Origin: Larix sibirica | Lineage: Eukaryota; Streptophyta; Pinopsida; Pinales; Pinaceae | Direction: 5' to 3' | Length of the DNA stretch: 11,405 nt | Assembly (NCBI GenBank): GCA_004151065.3 | Contig: NWUY0300002283.1 | Location: forward strand, 48,523-59,927 | Shown: piece by piece, positions 1-9,042 of the stretch | How the letters are laid out: each line of letters begins with the position of its first letter | Position numbering within the stretch: the first letter of the stretch is position 1 | Program-made: the position numbers and the translations under genes | The notes under the pieces: model-generated | Seen by the model: only the letters and a program-made list of their open reading frames with translations | What the model was told of the DNA's origin: nothing | Database searches by the model: none

Positions 1-253
1 CCTAGTCTATGGAGGCTATAGCTCCTTACATACTATCTGAGAAGACGAGAGCATAAACAAAACATAGCTAATAATTTACTTTCTGTCCAAAAGGGATCTA
101 CTAGTAAAATATTTCAACATAACAAGGACCTTGAACCAAACATTCCTAAGACTTGAACCTCTATCCCTAGTACCAAGTTGTAAGGAAAACCAAAAATTTC
201 AAAAAGAGAGAGCATATCACATCCATCAACAAAGAGCAACCAGTAACCAGATT
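1..253. other. No gene seen; probably 3' untranslated part of LINE A
   Basis: No convincing coding on either strand. Short oligo-A/T tracts occur but no terminal poly(T) run that would mark the element's 3' end on the plus strand. It is therefore most simply read as 3'UTR continuing past the window edge, but flanking DNA cannot be excluded. Confidence 0.4.
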
Positions 254-1383
254 TTAGGAACGAAGACGGGTGTCTTGGAACGCGCCTTCTGTAAATTCTG
301 CACTCCCATCCTTCGCTGAACTTTTACCGGCTTGCAGTCCAGTAATAACCATCTCATTTTTTAACTTGTCGAGCTTCCTTCCATCTTCCATGATTTTACT
401 GTTTACAACCTCCAAATTTGCTTCCTTGATGACCTCGTGGGGATGAATTGCGCCCATGGCTTCTTCCAGATTACTAACCCTCTCAACAATCTTGTTATTG
501 TGATGTTTGACCTCCGAATGAGTTGCTTGAGTAAGAGAAAAAAGACAAGTTATTTCCTGTTTCAACTCTAGGTTTTCAATTTTGGCCAGTCAAATTTGAT
601 TTTCTAGATCCTTAATATGATTCATAACCTCCTCAGATTTATAATTGCTACCATTCCTCTGAACAGGGCCAAGTTTGATGTAACCTCCCCTTTCTAGGGT
701 GGTTTCCGGCCGCTCATCCTTCCCAACAATATCATAATAACATAGGTCATGCACAGGGGAGCTTTACTTGGTCTTCTCCATGCACAGCACCATGAACACC
801 TTCCGAAACCGGATGAAGCCAAATTTGAGCTCCATAGAAACTACTGATAAGTTTCTTTGCAGCGCAGGCAACTATAATGGGCCTCACTACCACTCAGGTT
901 TGATGGCCCAGGAATGAAATTTTCCATAACTCTGTAATACTCCCAACACCAAACAACATTAACGAAATTGAGGCCAAGATCAGTGCTTCCAGGAACAAAT
1001 TGCAGATGCCAAACAAAGAAAATGCAAATGTGGTCAGGAACATTCCCTCCGGGGTTTAAATGCAGTCCTCGAATCCAACAATCCTCCATCGTACCTCGCA
1101 TGCGAGCTATCTGGCTGGATCATGGGGAAGTCCTTGAGCATTTAAGAGGGGTTAGTGAGGGGATCCAGAGGAGATCCGAAGAGTGGATAGGAAGGATACG
1201 AGTGCGTCTACGGTCAATTAGGCCCATAGTCATAAGGAAAGGAAGTAGTATGTTTACCCTAGCCTTTAAGTTCCCCTTCACTAAGTTCCAAGGAGAACTC
1301 AAAGATAATGAATTTCCATATTTTCTAGAGATAATAGTTTCAAAGTTAGGGAATCCATTTGCCATCGTAGGTAACATGATCAC
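254..1383 (-). pseudogene. Possible third ORF of LINE A, or captured coding sequence, downstream of RNase H; unrecognised
   Basis: I do not recognise this product. A frame runs from 1383 to 841 with a single internal TGA (1120-1122). After a frame change near 840 it continues in a second frame from about 837 to 254 with two internal stops (a TAA near 750 and a TGA near 590). That is about 375 codons with three stops, where random sequence of this composition should show well over a dozen; the stop and frameshift load resembles that of ORF2. The start overlaps the ORF2 end (1346) by 38 nt in another frame. The first half contains a hydrophobic, aromatic-rich segment (HICIFFVWHLQFVPG). The second half is charged with heptad-like spacing, suggesting a coiled coil (about 640-330). 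It could be a real ORF3, a captured host exon or a 3'UTR with chance openness. Confidence 0.45.
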
Positions 1384-1790
1384 ACTCTAGAATTCCATAA
1401 CTCAAACCAACTACTTTATTAGCCATGATATCCACCTGCTTGTTAAAGTCTCTCAAAACATGAAGGAATTTGACAGCTTTAAATTCTTGGACTATGCACT
1501 TGAGGAGATAGTGCATCTTTGGGAGGGATTCTTCCGGTTCTTCACTATATTTCTTGCTCCTCTTGTGACAATTAGCGAATCGCCAATAACCACCATTTCC
1601 TCAATTCCCAATTCCTTTGAAAGATCTAGACCTTTAATTAAGTCAAGCCATTCCACGCCATTATTCGTCTTTCTCCCAATGCCCCGGGCGTACTCTCTCT
1701 ACTTGTTCCCCTTGGAGTAAAAAATAACTCCACTCGCACCTACCAGCCCCGGATTTCCTTTCGAGGCACCATCGAAGAAAAAGGAGCTGC
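1346..1790 (-). other. ORF2 RNase H domain (RVT_3 type), all four catalytic acids still readable
   Basis: This domain removes RNA from RNA-DNA hybrids. The four acidic positions can be read: Asp in FFFDGASKGNPG (near 1775), Glu in NNGVEW (near 1640), Asp in VIGDSLIV (near 1580) and Asp in NKQVDIMANK (near 1405). The end GKWIP followed by TAA at 1346-1348 is typical of plant LINE ORF2 termini. A TAG at 1699-1701 and a frame change near 1519-1527 break it. The conserved linker upstream (2193-1800) includes W-K-I-W-T-T-R-N-K-E-I-F, another standard block of these proteins. Confidence 0.9.
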
Positions 1791-2209
1791 AACCTAGCTT
1801 TTTCCACCATCTTTGAAAGCCGTTAGTGCTCATCCTCAGTTTCCAATTCGGAGATCTAGGTTTTTTTGGGGGTTTTATCCAGAAGAGAGAGGGAGGGGGC
1901 ACAAGAAATCCTGAAACCCAGGCTCTTTCCTCGACTTTCAAGGGCTCCTTGTTGATGCTGTGCATTCCTCTCATAGATAATGCCTCCACCCATATGGCCT
2001 CTGCCGAAGTAGTTATCTTGCACGGGCTCGGGATTTTCCCTTTGAAGATCTCTTTGTTTCTCGTTGTCCATATCTTCCAGCAAATGTATCTATGGAGAGC
2101 TTCCCAAGATCTAGCAAGGTCCAACTTTTGGTAGAAAGAGCCCTGATAGTAATCTTTCCAACATGTAAAAAGATCATTCCAGTTTGTTGGCATTATGATA
2201 TTAACGTTT

Positions 2210-2400
2210 AGGCCTTGGAAGGCACAAAACCAAACCTCCTTAGAGAATTTACATTCACGGAAGGTAGCTCAAGGGATTCTTCAGAATCTTTGCAAAGTAT
2301 GCAGAAAAGAGGACCTTCAATCCCTCGTTTCCTCAAATTATCTGTAGTTAAATTTTTTCGATGGGAAAGAATCCAAAAGAAAACATTAATCTTTGGTAGA
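2210..2400 (-). other. ORF2 zf-RVT (Cys/His) region
   Basis: The block PKINVFFWILSHRKNLTTDN (about 2396-2337), followed by FCILC (about 2306-2293) and then, in another frame, ECKFSKEVW (about 2250-2220), matches the plant zf-RVT region between RT and RNase H. Its role is thought to be nucleic-acid or zinc binding. One frame change separates the Cys-x2-Cys half from the second half, and the His of the second half is not clearly readable. Confidence 0.75.
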
Positions 2401-3252
2401 CCATCCTTGCACCAAATTTTGTTCCACTTTATGTCCTTTTTTATTCTATTATTGCTACTATAAACTAAGCAGTGTCCTTATTTAACCGTGAAGGAACCCA
2501 ATTTTCCCCAACCCCTCTTGTCTTTGAGGTGTCTATGATTTGGAGCTTGGCCATGCAACACGGAGAGAAACACGCCATAGTTTATTTGGAGATGATCCGG
2601 AATCTCAAAATTCTTCCACCCAGCCTATCTACCCCTATTGGTCCAGGTTGAAATGTCAGATAGAGTGTTGATGTTGTTGTGATCGAACCAATTCTTAAGA
2701 TCTGTGAATTCCTGGAGGAAGTGTACAGGAGAGTTTGATCCAAGTCTATCATGCCAAATCTTTATCTGTTTTCCATTTCCTGCTATCCAATGAGTGTTTT
2801 CTTGGATGATGTAAGCCGCCTTTTTGCAGAGATCCCAAATTGGAGTCCCATTTCTGCTCATGTTATTTTCCTCCACGCATCTTCTTCTAGAGCCTGTCAT
2901 GTATTTTTTCTGGAGAACCTTCTTCTACCAAGTGTTTTCTCTAAAGATTATTCTCCAAAGGAGTTTTGGGCCGAGTGCTAAATTCATTATAGTTGGGTCT
3001 CTTACTCCTGCTCCGCCACAATGCTTCGGGCTACAAACCGTATCCCAATCTATCAAATGGAATTTCTTTGAATTGCTAGCCTTGCCTCCTTGCCAAAGAA
3101 ATTTCCGAATTTCTCTATTGATTTCCTGTATAATTTTTTTTGGTGCTAGGGATATCGAACAAGCATAAATCAGAAAGTAGAAAGGATGGATTTTAAGAGC
3201 CATCTGGTTCCCCAAGAAGATATCTTTTCTTTTCCTTTTCAATCAAACCTTG

Positions 3253-4290
3253 TCAATCCGCCACCCTTTTTTTCCCTTTGAATATTGGGATGCCCAAATA
3301 AAAAAAGTGATTCCAATTTGTTATCCCTTCGAATTGTAGTATTCTGGAGATCATTGCCATGGTTCCAGGAGGGAAATTCCACCTATATACTTTTGATTTA
3401 GAGGCATTTACCTTGCCATCTGAGGCTTTGAGGAAAGTGGAGAGAGCTCTTTTGAATCTTTCTGCTATGACCGTAGACGCACCCCCAAGCAGAATGGTGT
3501 CATCAGCGAATTGTGCATGGTTTGTTGCTCTGACACCTCTTGCAATTTTCAATCCTTTTAGTTCCATTGTCTTGGTAGTGCTGGAGCTTTCTACTTATAG
3601 AATCTGCGACCAAAAGATAAATATAGGGAGACAGGGGGTAGCCTTGTCAAATTCCCCTGGAGGCTTGGAAAAACTTGGTTGGTCTACCATTTACCAACAG
3701 AGCAATCCAGGGGCTGCTGAAGCAATCCTTAATCCATCTAACAAATCTTTTTTAGAAACCAAATTTTGACATAATTTTAAAGAGAAAGAAATGATTTACT
3801 CTATCGAATGCATTAGCCATATCAAGTTTTATAGCCATACCTTGTTGCATTCTTTCCATGCTGGAATGGATGGCTTCTTGGACAATAATGATGTTATCAA
3901 GGATTTGACGCTCGGATACAAAGTCTCTTTGAGAATTCGATATTAGATGGCCCATGATTTTCTTCATACTGGTGGCCAGGATTTTCGAGAGGATCTTGTA
4001 AGAGGTATTACAAAGAGAAATTGGCCTAAAGCAATCAGTAGACATAAGTATTTTTTTCTTTTGGTATCAAGGCTAGGAAGGAAGAGTTGGTATCCCCTCC
4101 AATCTTATCCTTCTTCCTTGTCCAATTTAACATTCTTTTTAAATCTTCTTTAATGACGTCCCAAGCTACTTTGTAGAAGTTTATGGTAAAACCATCAGGC
4201 CTAGGATCCTTGTCAACATGCAAGGACTAGATTGCTTCTTTGATCTCAAACTCCATAATAGGTTTTGATAAATATATGTTCTCTAAATCC
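3253..4290 (-). other. ORF2 reverse transcriptase domain (RVT_1, L1 type)
   Basis: This is the polymerase that copies element RNA at the nicked target. Motifs in order: the RPDGFTINFYK block (4190-4160), LALIPKEK, FRPISLCNTSYKILSK, motif A KLDMANAFDRV (near 3800), motif B around FFQASRGI-stop-QGYPLSPY (near 3640), and motif C FADDTILLGGAS (near 3510-3480), the metal-binding DD. The catalytic aspartates of motifs A and C are present. Breaks: a frame change at or beside the T7 run at 4051-4057, stops TAA 3752-3754 and TGA 3647-3649 (an Arg position in relatives), and a frame change near 3580. The family assignment is secure; the copy is dead. Confidence 0.93.
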
Positions 4291-4719
4291 AGGATGAGAG
4301 AAGGGATTCCAGCAAGGAGGTCAACATGAGCTAAGGGGCCAGTCTCATCATTGTCAAGATAAATATCTTGGAAATGCTGGAAGATATGAGTCTTAATTTC
4401 CTCCTGCTACACAATCCGAGTTCCATTTTTATCTTAAAGTTCCTTGATTATGTTAAAACTGATCCTTGCCTTAGTTTTCTTGTGAAAGTAATATGTGTTA
4501 CTATCTCCTCCTTTTAACCAAAGTTGTCTAGACTTCATTCTCCACTCTTCTTCCTCTAGTCTTGCTGTGCTAAGGATCTTTTTGTTCAACTCTTTTTCCT
4601 GGCAGATGACCACCGAGGTAACTTCCACATTTTCCATATCGAATTGCAGAGCAGCAAGCCCATATTAGAGTTGGTTTTCATGAAGCATGTGATTTTTAAA
4701 TCCGATTTCGCCCAGCTAT

Positions 4720-5575
4720 TTAGCGCACATTTCTCAACTTGGACTCCCAAATGAAGCTAGGGGATCCCACGCAATTATAATTCCAAGCATTTTTTATTAT
4801 ACCCAAATTTTTTTCGTCTTGGATCCAAATGGGATTGAAGCGAAAAGGGATGGGTCCAAGGTTTACAGGGGTGGAAAGCACCAAAGAGATAGGCTTGTGA
4901 TCCGAAACCGCAGATGGAAAAGCGAAAGAAGCAGGAAGAATATATTTTTGTAAAAAGGTGGAGCTTACCAGGAATATATCAAGCCTGGCCGCTATGTGGC
5001 CGACCCCAAGCCTTCTATTGCTCCATGTGTACTTTCCATTCTTTAGTGGCGGATCCAACAAATCCATCTCTGAGATCATGTCATCCAACTTTTCCCCATA
5101 GGGGTCTCTAACCTTCGATCCTCCTCTTTTCTCAATCTGAGATTTAGTTGTATTGAAATCTCCAGCAATTATGAGATATTTTCCTTTCAGATCCTCTTTT
5201 AGAGAAGAAAGGTTTTCCATAAAGTTTGCTTGTCTCTGTAGTGCGTTGGCCCATAAACATTGCAGACATAAAAGGGGTTTGGGTCATCTTTCTCATGAAA
5301 CTTGGTGAGAAGCCAATGGTGATTTTACTTAACCTCTTTGATAATGTACTTACTTGAAAAAAGAGTCATTATTCCCCGGGATGCACCTCTGGAGCTAATA
5401 GCGTTTCCAGGGTTTTTTTCCAAAAGAGACGTGGGAGTGCCATAACCTCCACGTCACTCATTTTTGCCTCTTGGATTAGCATGATATATGGCCTTTCATA
5501 TTTGATGATTTCTTTTATTTCTTCCACTTTGATCGATCCTCCCAAGCCCTTGCAATTGCAAGATACATTTTTCAT
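4720..5575 (-). other. ORF2 endonuclease domain (apurinic/EEP family)
   Basis: This domain nicks target DNA to prime reverse transcription. In order one sees N-C-K-G-L-G with the conserved Asn, LIQEAK with the metal-binding Glu, VYGP, AGDFNTT with the catalytic Asp and Asn, WSN followed by R-L-D-I-F-L-V-S, and the terminal SDHKPI with the Asp/His pair. This is the Exo_endo_phos fold used by L1 elements. The coding is split: a frame change at or near the T7 run at 5413-5419, a stop near 5327, and another frame change near 5215. All catalytic positions that can be read are retained. After 4720 the sequence shades into the linker before the RT. Confidence 0.9.
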
Positions 5576-6931
5576 TACTTCTTGACTGATTGAGGTCCTG
5601 CTCTAGACCTGCCATCTGCTTTTCCTGAATTTTTAGAGTTTTGAAGAAGTTTTGTTTCCTCAATGATTTGCTTCCTTCCGAGTTCCAATTCTCTCTCTGC
5701 TTCCTGCTCTTTGTCGTATTTTTGTGATTTTCTTCCTCTGGTGTTTGGGAGTGGGCCTGGTTCATGCTTCTCCTGCGATCCTTTTGAAGTGGAGTATTTA
5801 GGAGAAAAAGCAGCTGAAGGGACTTTACTTTGTTTTACCATCTCATCCTAGGATCCTCCTGGAGGTGGGGAACCCTCATACGCTGGATAAAATATGTATT
5901 CTCTGGGAGAAGAGGCGGGAATATTGCTGGTAGCTAAGGCGTCATGAAGCTCTGTACCCTCTTCGACTAGGAGGGCTTCTGTCGTAGTGATCTCACCTTC
6001 TTCTACATTCAAAGCTTTAAACTGATTGCTTGTTGAAGCTCCCTTTTCTACTTGAGATGGTGCTTTTCCTTTCTCTGGCTGTGACTCCTTTGGATCAGGG
6101 TTTGGAGCAAGCATTTTCCTTCCTTTTTTTAACTTGTTTCCACCCTTCTTCTTGGATTTTCTTAGGGTTTTCCTGAACTACTTTTGGACAGTTTTTGACA
6201 AAATGTCCATACTCATGAAACTTCTTGCATTTGAAGGGTAACTATTCATAATCCACCTTTTGCGTGTTCTCCCATCCATCCATGCAAAGACTTACTACTT
6301 CTGGTAGGCCTTTTTCCAGATCTACCTCTACATAAATCCTTGCACAAGAGAATAGAGGTCCCTTAGGTTTCGCCTTGTCAATGTATTTTCCATGTGAGTT
6401 CCTGATTGCTTGAAGGGTTTTGTTGTTCCAACAGTGTAAGGGAAGATGGGGTAGATGAACCCACACTAGAACCACAGAAGGCACATCCTTTTATGGGTCA
6501 AAGGATAAACTCCATCGGTTTAGGTATAATCCTAGAGGGCCCATGAAGTAAGGTCCACTTATGAAAATGAGGTCCCTGTCATCTTTTTTTTTTAACAGGA
6601 AGGTGAAAAAACCTTTACCACAGAAACAATTTTGTAAGCCCCTTGAGATCAAAGGAATCCAATTTTTTTTAACCCAAGAATCCATTGTCTTTGGCGATGG
6701 CCATATCCCGTTAAATTGACCGATCAAGCCTCGTTCACTCAGGGAAAGGGCTTTCAGCCTTGAAGCGGCCGACATGATATGAATACGTGGAGAATCTACC
6801 CTCTTGACAAAACTATCACCGGTAATAGGCGCAAAAGGAGAATGCAGTGGCATGGAAGCCACCAGGGCCCTGAAGGCCTCGTCGAGGAGTCGTCGGTGAT
6901 CCTCTTGACTCGGATCCGGAGGGGGATCCAT
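5575..6931 (-). pseudogene. LINE A ORF1: gag-like RNA-binding protein (DUF4283 + zinc knuckle), broken
   Basis: The start is the ATG at 6929-6931 (protein begins MDPPPDPSQEDHRR). The N-terminal half is a DUF4283 domain, including GKGFFTFLL and the GPYFMGPLGLYLNRW block, then the W-V-H-LPHLPLHCWN block typical of plant LINE ORF1. A CCHC zinc knuckle follows near 6190-6229, but its second Cys is Phe (C-K-K-F-H-E-Y-G-H-F-V-K-N-C). The C-terminal third is hydrophilic and charged. In this family the protein binds element RNA and forms the ribonucleoprotein. Breaks: stops TAA at 6491-6493, TAG at 6242-6244 and TAG at 5848-5850, and a frameshift near the T7 run at 6124-6130. Reading across these gives about 450 codons, a normal length. 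The terminal TAA (5575-5577) overlaps the ORF2 ATG. Confidence 0.9.
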
Positions 6932-7030
6932 CCTTAACTCGTAGGGGGAGAACCGTGGGAAGAAACCCTAACCTGGCCTCGCGGATGCGCTTAAATATTC
7001 ATCGAATCCTAATTCCCATTCACTACTATT
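6932..7030 (-). promoter_or_regulatory. Probable 5' leader/UTR of LINE element A
   Basis: This is the stretch just upstream of the ORF1 ATG on the minus strand. Its inner part (about 6932-6985) is GC-richer than the AT-rich DNA to the right, with CG-containing and pyrimidine-rich segments, as expected for a LINE 5' leader with an internal promoter. No TATA-like or other defined promoter motif can be assigned. The outer part (about 6986-7030) is AT-rich and could still belong to the interrupted relic gene, so the border is uncertain by some tens of bases. Confidence 0.45.
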
Positions 7031-8628
7031 ACAGGAACAATAAAAATGCATATGTATTGTACATATTTCTAGGGCCAAGTTGTTTGATCTTCTCATTGAA
7101 TGAAATTGATGAGTTCCATGCACTATGTTGACCCAATATGTGCGTGATCATTCCACATTTGTCACATCCCATTAAATTATACACACTTGGATTCTCCTTG
7201 TTGACTTCTCTCCCATCACTTATGCACACCATTGGACTATATACCCAACATCTCAAATTTTTCCAAGTGTTGTAAAATTCAAATATTCCCTACATAGATA
7301 AGTTTTTATGCATGCACCGACACTATCATTCTCTCCTTTTACATGTTTAGTCTCAAAATGTGCATATGTTCCATATATGTGGCACCCCCTATGTTATGTG
7401 CAACAAACACAACCAATGAAATATATGCACATTTTAAACTAACCTATGCAACCATTTACCATATCCAATGTTGAAAAAATGGCATATCCTTATAATAAAG
7501 TGGTCATAGAACAACTAAAATCAATGTTGCACATAATGTATGACATCAGTATGGTTAACAATTATGTAGAAATGATACTCTCTAAATATCACTTGTGTCT
7601 CTTCCCTACTTTATACCCCATGTCTATAAGTGATATGGACCATTTAGTGGTTGTAGGGTGCAGTTTTTGGAAAAAACTACTACTAATATTGTTTGAAGGG
7701 GGAATGCATCTATGCATATTCTGAATTGCTTGTCTTCCCACCAATCCATATGGACATGATAAATGTAATGTTGGATATTTCCATGAATCTTAAGAATAAA
7801 ATTGAATATTTAGCCTAATGGAATAAGAAATTAGGTGTTATAATACTGCATATATATGAAAAATACAATAATATAGCTTTAATGAAATTTTTCCAAAAGA
7901 CAATGTCACATGGGAAGTCACTAATTTAATCATCCTACTTTCTTTCCCATCTTTTAGTTGATAAGTATCATATTGTAAACTCTTCTTGTCGACAATCCTC
8001 TTCCAAAATGCATGTTCTTCACTCTAATGGATGTAGTCACCCCATAATGCTAGCCCACCACATTCATTGGTAGTGCCATGTAAACAATGTTTTGCATACT
8101 ATGTCTACTCATATTTCCTTATACACATGATTCTATGGATGAAGCATCTTGATGTAATTGTTGGTATTATGCTTGAGCATTCCTACACATTATTCTAATG
8201 TAAAAAACGATGTATATGTAAAAAAAATGATAATAATAATCAAACTATATGTGGTATCTGAAACAACAAGTGTTACATATGGTGTTGATTCTAACATACC
8301 AAGGTTTGTATTTCTCAAAATATCTATGGCCAAGCCTCAACTCTTTGTGGACAATTTTAAAGATGTCAAAAAGTTGAGTTTTACTCATGTAAATATAGTG
8401 TTTGATGTGGGGTTGATTATCCTTATAACCCCTCTTGCGTTGTAATACATCCTTTGTGTTGGAAGATGGCCTAGTGTTATCATGCCAAAATGAATGCACT
8501 AATCCCTTCACTTCTTCAACTAAATTCATGTATTTACATGTAATCCTGGCCTCTGAATGCCCATAACTTTCCCAATTCTCATTTTGTGTAAAAAATGTCT
8601 CTTCCAATAGAATCTTTTTAGCGTTTTT
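7031..8628 (-). pseudogene. Heavily decayed transposase-like gene, truncated by LINE A
   Basis: Joined across frames by eye, the minus strand gives an ordered set of motifs that I recall from a large, unnamed family of transposase-like proteins in plants and arthropods. In order: FWHDNTRPSSNTKDV (8490-8446); KPWYVRIN then TCCFRYH (8307-8251); an H-x-D-A-S...C-V stretch (8154-8120); a W...Y-x-L-K-DGKE...IKLV stretch (about 8010-7890); WWEDKQF...AFP-x2-TI (7743-7687) followed by FSKN; FREYHFY (7586-7566) and YVQH; HVKGEND with GA-x-x-K (7345-7310); and VHGT-x2-FHSM (7123-7094) ending near Cys-x-Cys (7039-7031). At least four frame changes and many stops occur; the TAG at 8245-8247 falls where relatives seem to have Glu. 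Aspartates expected in the two likely acidic motifs (before FSKN; near 7465) are missing. The C-terminal part is cut off at the LINE A junction. The start of the gene is not identified. Confidence 0.6.
8245..8628 (-). pseudogene. Best-preserved exon-like block of the transposase-like relic
   Basis: This is the longest uninterrupted reading part of the relic, about 127 codons from just after an upstream stop (8638-8640) to the TAG at 8245-8247. No ATG begins it, so it is an internal piece of a longer protein. It is basic and rich in aromatic residues, and holds a W-x-D-N-x-R-P-x3-x-K-D-V motif, then I-K-H, a helix-like segment, R-Y-F-E-K-x-K-PWYVR, and a C-N-T-C-C-x-R-Y-H cluster that could bind metal. 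Coding-like sequence continues for several residues past the TAG (an F-D-Y-Y-Y-H stretch), which indicates that the stop is a mutation and not the natural end. Confidence 0.65.
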
Positions 8629-8865
8629 GGATGTAGTTTAACAATTTGTGATGTGCACTTAAGAAAACGACATTGTATTGTACTTCTACTTACAATTGAT
8701 TAAGCCAATATGTGAAGGGCCACATTATTCATAGGAACGAGATTTTTTTTGAATGGATTTGAATGCATCAATAATAGATTTTACTAGGTTATAATTACTT
8801 GATTATGTATTTTTCAACGTTTTAATGCCTTATTTTATTCTAACCATTTTCAAACTTCAAATATT
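8629..8865. other. AT-rich flank without a recognisable gene
   Basis: No open frame of note on either strand. It lies between the readable start of the transposase-like relic and the target-site duplication of LINE B, so it may be the more decayed 5' part of that relic gene or its upstream DNA. No promoter motif can be called with confidence in such AT-rich sequence. Confidence 0.5.
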
Positions 8866-8880
8866 GTTGTGAGGTATTTA
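8866..8880. repeat. Target-site duplication of LINE B, left copy (15 bp, perfect)
   Basis: GTTGTGAGGTATTTA is found here and again, identically, at 9771-9785. It directly abuts the T8 run that is the poly(A) tail of the minus-strand LINE B. The matches end at both sides (T versus C before, T versus A after), so 15 bp is the full length, a normal size for LINE insertions. Confidence 0.95.
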
Positions 8881-8888
8881 TTTTTTTT

Positions 8889-9042
8889 CCAAAGAAAAAA
8901 GTGTAATTTCATTATAGGATAATCAAATTACATTTGTATAATAGCTTCAAAGAGCTCTTTCATGTAGTAAGCTTTTCAGCTTCGTGTATCAAAAAGTGCA
9001 GAAAAAGATAAGTCAAGCTCTTCAAGAGAGCTTTAAATCCCA
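8889..9042 (-). other. LINE B 3'UTR with tail-proximal signal region
   Basis: This is the sequence between the ORF2 stop at 9043 and the A8 tail. In element orientation the last part contains a CCTATAATGAAATTAC segment and then a T6 run (CACTTTTTTCTTTGG) immediately before the A tail. Plant LINE 3' ends often look like this and are recognised by the element's own RT, but that role here is inferred only from position. Confidence 0.6.

Larger units (their letters stand above)
1346..5575 (-). pseudogene. LINE A ORF2: endonuclease-reverse transcriptase-RNase H polyprotein, broken
   Basis: The frame opens at ATG 5573-5575 (MKNVSCNCKGLGG) and, read through its breaks, ends at TAA 1346-1348, about 1,410 codons, a full plant L1 ORF2. 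Domain order: endonuclease (about 5575-4720); a linker with the RSRQLWLKGGDxNTxxFH-like block (about 4637-4434); reverse transcriptase (about 4290-3250); thumb/connection (3242-2625) with KIxxFLWxG and HLIDWDxVCxPKxxGGxGVRD blocks; zf-RVT (about 2400-2210); and RNase H (about 1790-1346). Reading frame changes occur near 5415, 5215, 4051, 3580, 3250, 2300 and 1520, and there are several in-frame stops, including 3752-3754, 3647-3649 and 1699-1701. All key domains remain recognisable, so decay is by point mutation and small indels, not by deletion. It cannot produce a working protein. Confidence 0.93.
1..7030 (-). mobile_element. LINE element A: long, decayed plant L1-type non-LTR retrotransposon (3' end off window)
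   Basis: In minus-strand order the region holds a GC-richer 5' leader, ORF1 (DUF4283 plus zinc knuckle), ORF2 (endonuclease, reverse transcriptase, zf-RVT, RNase H) and a long 3' part. This is the standard order of plant L1-clade LINEs carrying an RNase H. Such elements move by target-primed reverse transcription: the endonuclease nicks DNA and the RT copies the RNA at the nick. No poly(T) run or target-site duplication is seen near the left edge, so the 3' end lies outside the window. The 5' end is placed somewhere between about 6970 and 7030, because at 7031 the sequence already codes for an unrelated transposase-like relic. Many stops and frameshifts make this copy non-autonomous. The domain order is clear; the exact 5' base is not. 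Confidence 0.93.

Noticed and set aside
1-300. Left end of LINE A (target duplication partner of 7000-7040)
   Set aside because: No poly(T) run and no repeat of the junction sequence could be found; a short CAGGAACAA match at about 989 lies inside the element and looks like chance.
968-1390. Plus-strand frame of 140 codons opposite the LINE 3' region
   Set aside because: It is the antisense of the mostly open minus-strand stretch 1383-841, shows no protein-family motif, and fits a shadow frame.
1826-4153. Several plus-strand frames of 70-136 codons opposite ORF2
   Set aside because: They lie opposite readable RT, zf-RVT and RNase H coding and carry no motifs of their own.
7029-7256. Minus-strand frame with Cys pairs (CDKCG)
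   Set aside because: The neighbouring frame at the same place gives the ordered VHGT...FHS and Cys-x-Cys motifs of the relic, so this one is an out-of-frame reading; the Cys pair is likely chance.
7446-8445. Plus-strand frames of 92 and 95 codons
   Set aside because: AT-rich, hydrophobic, without motifs, and opposite the transposase-like relic.
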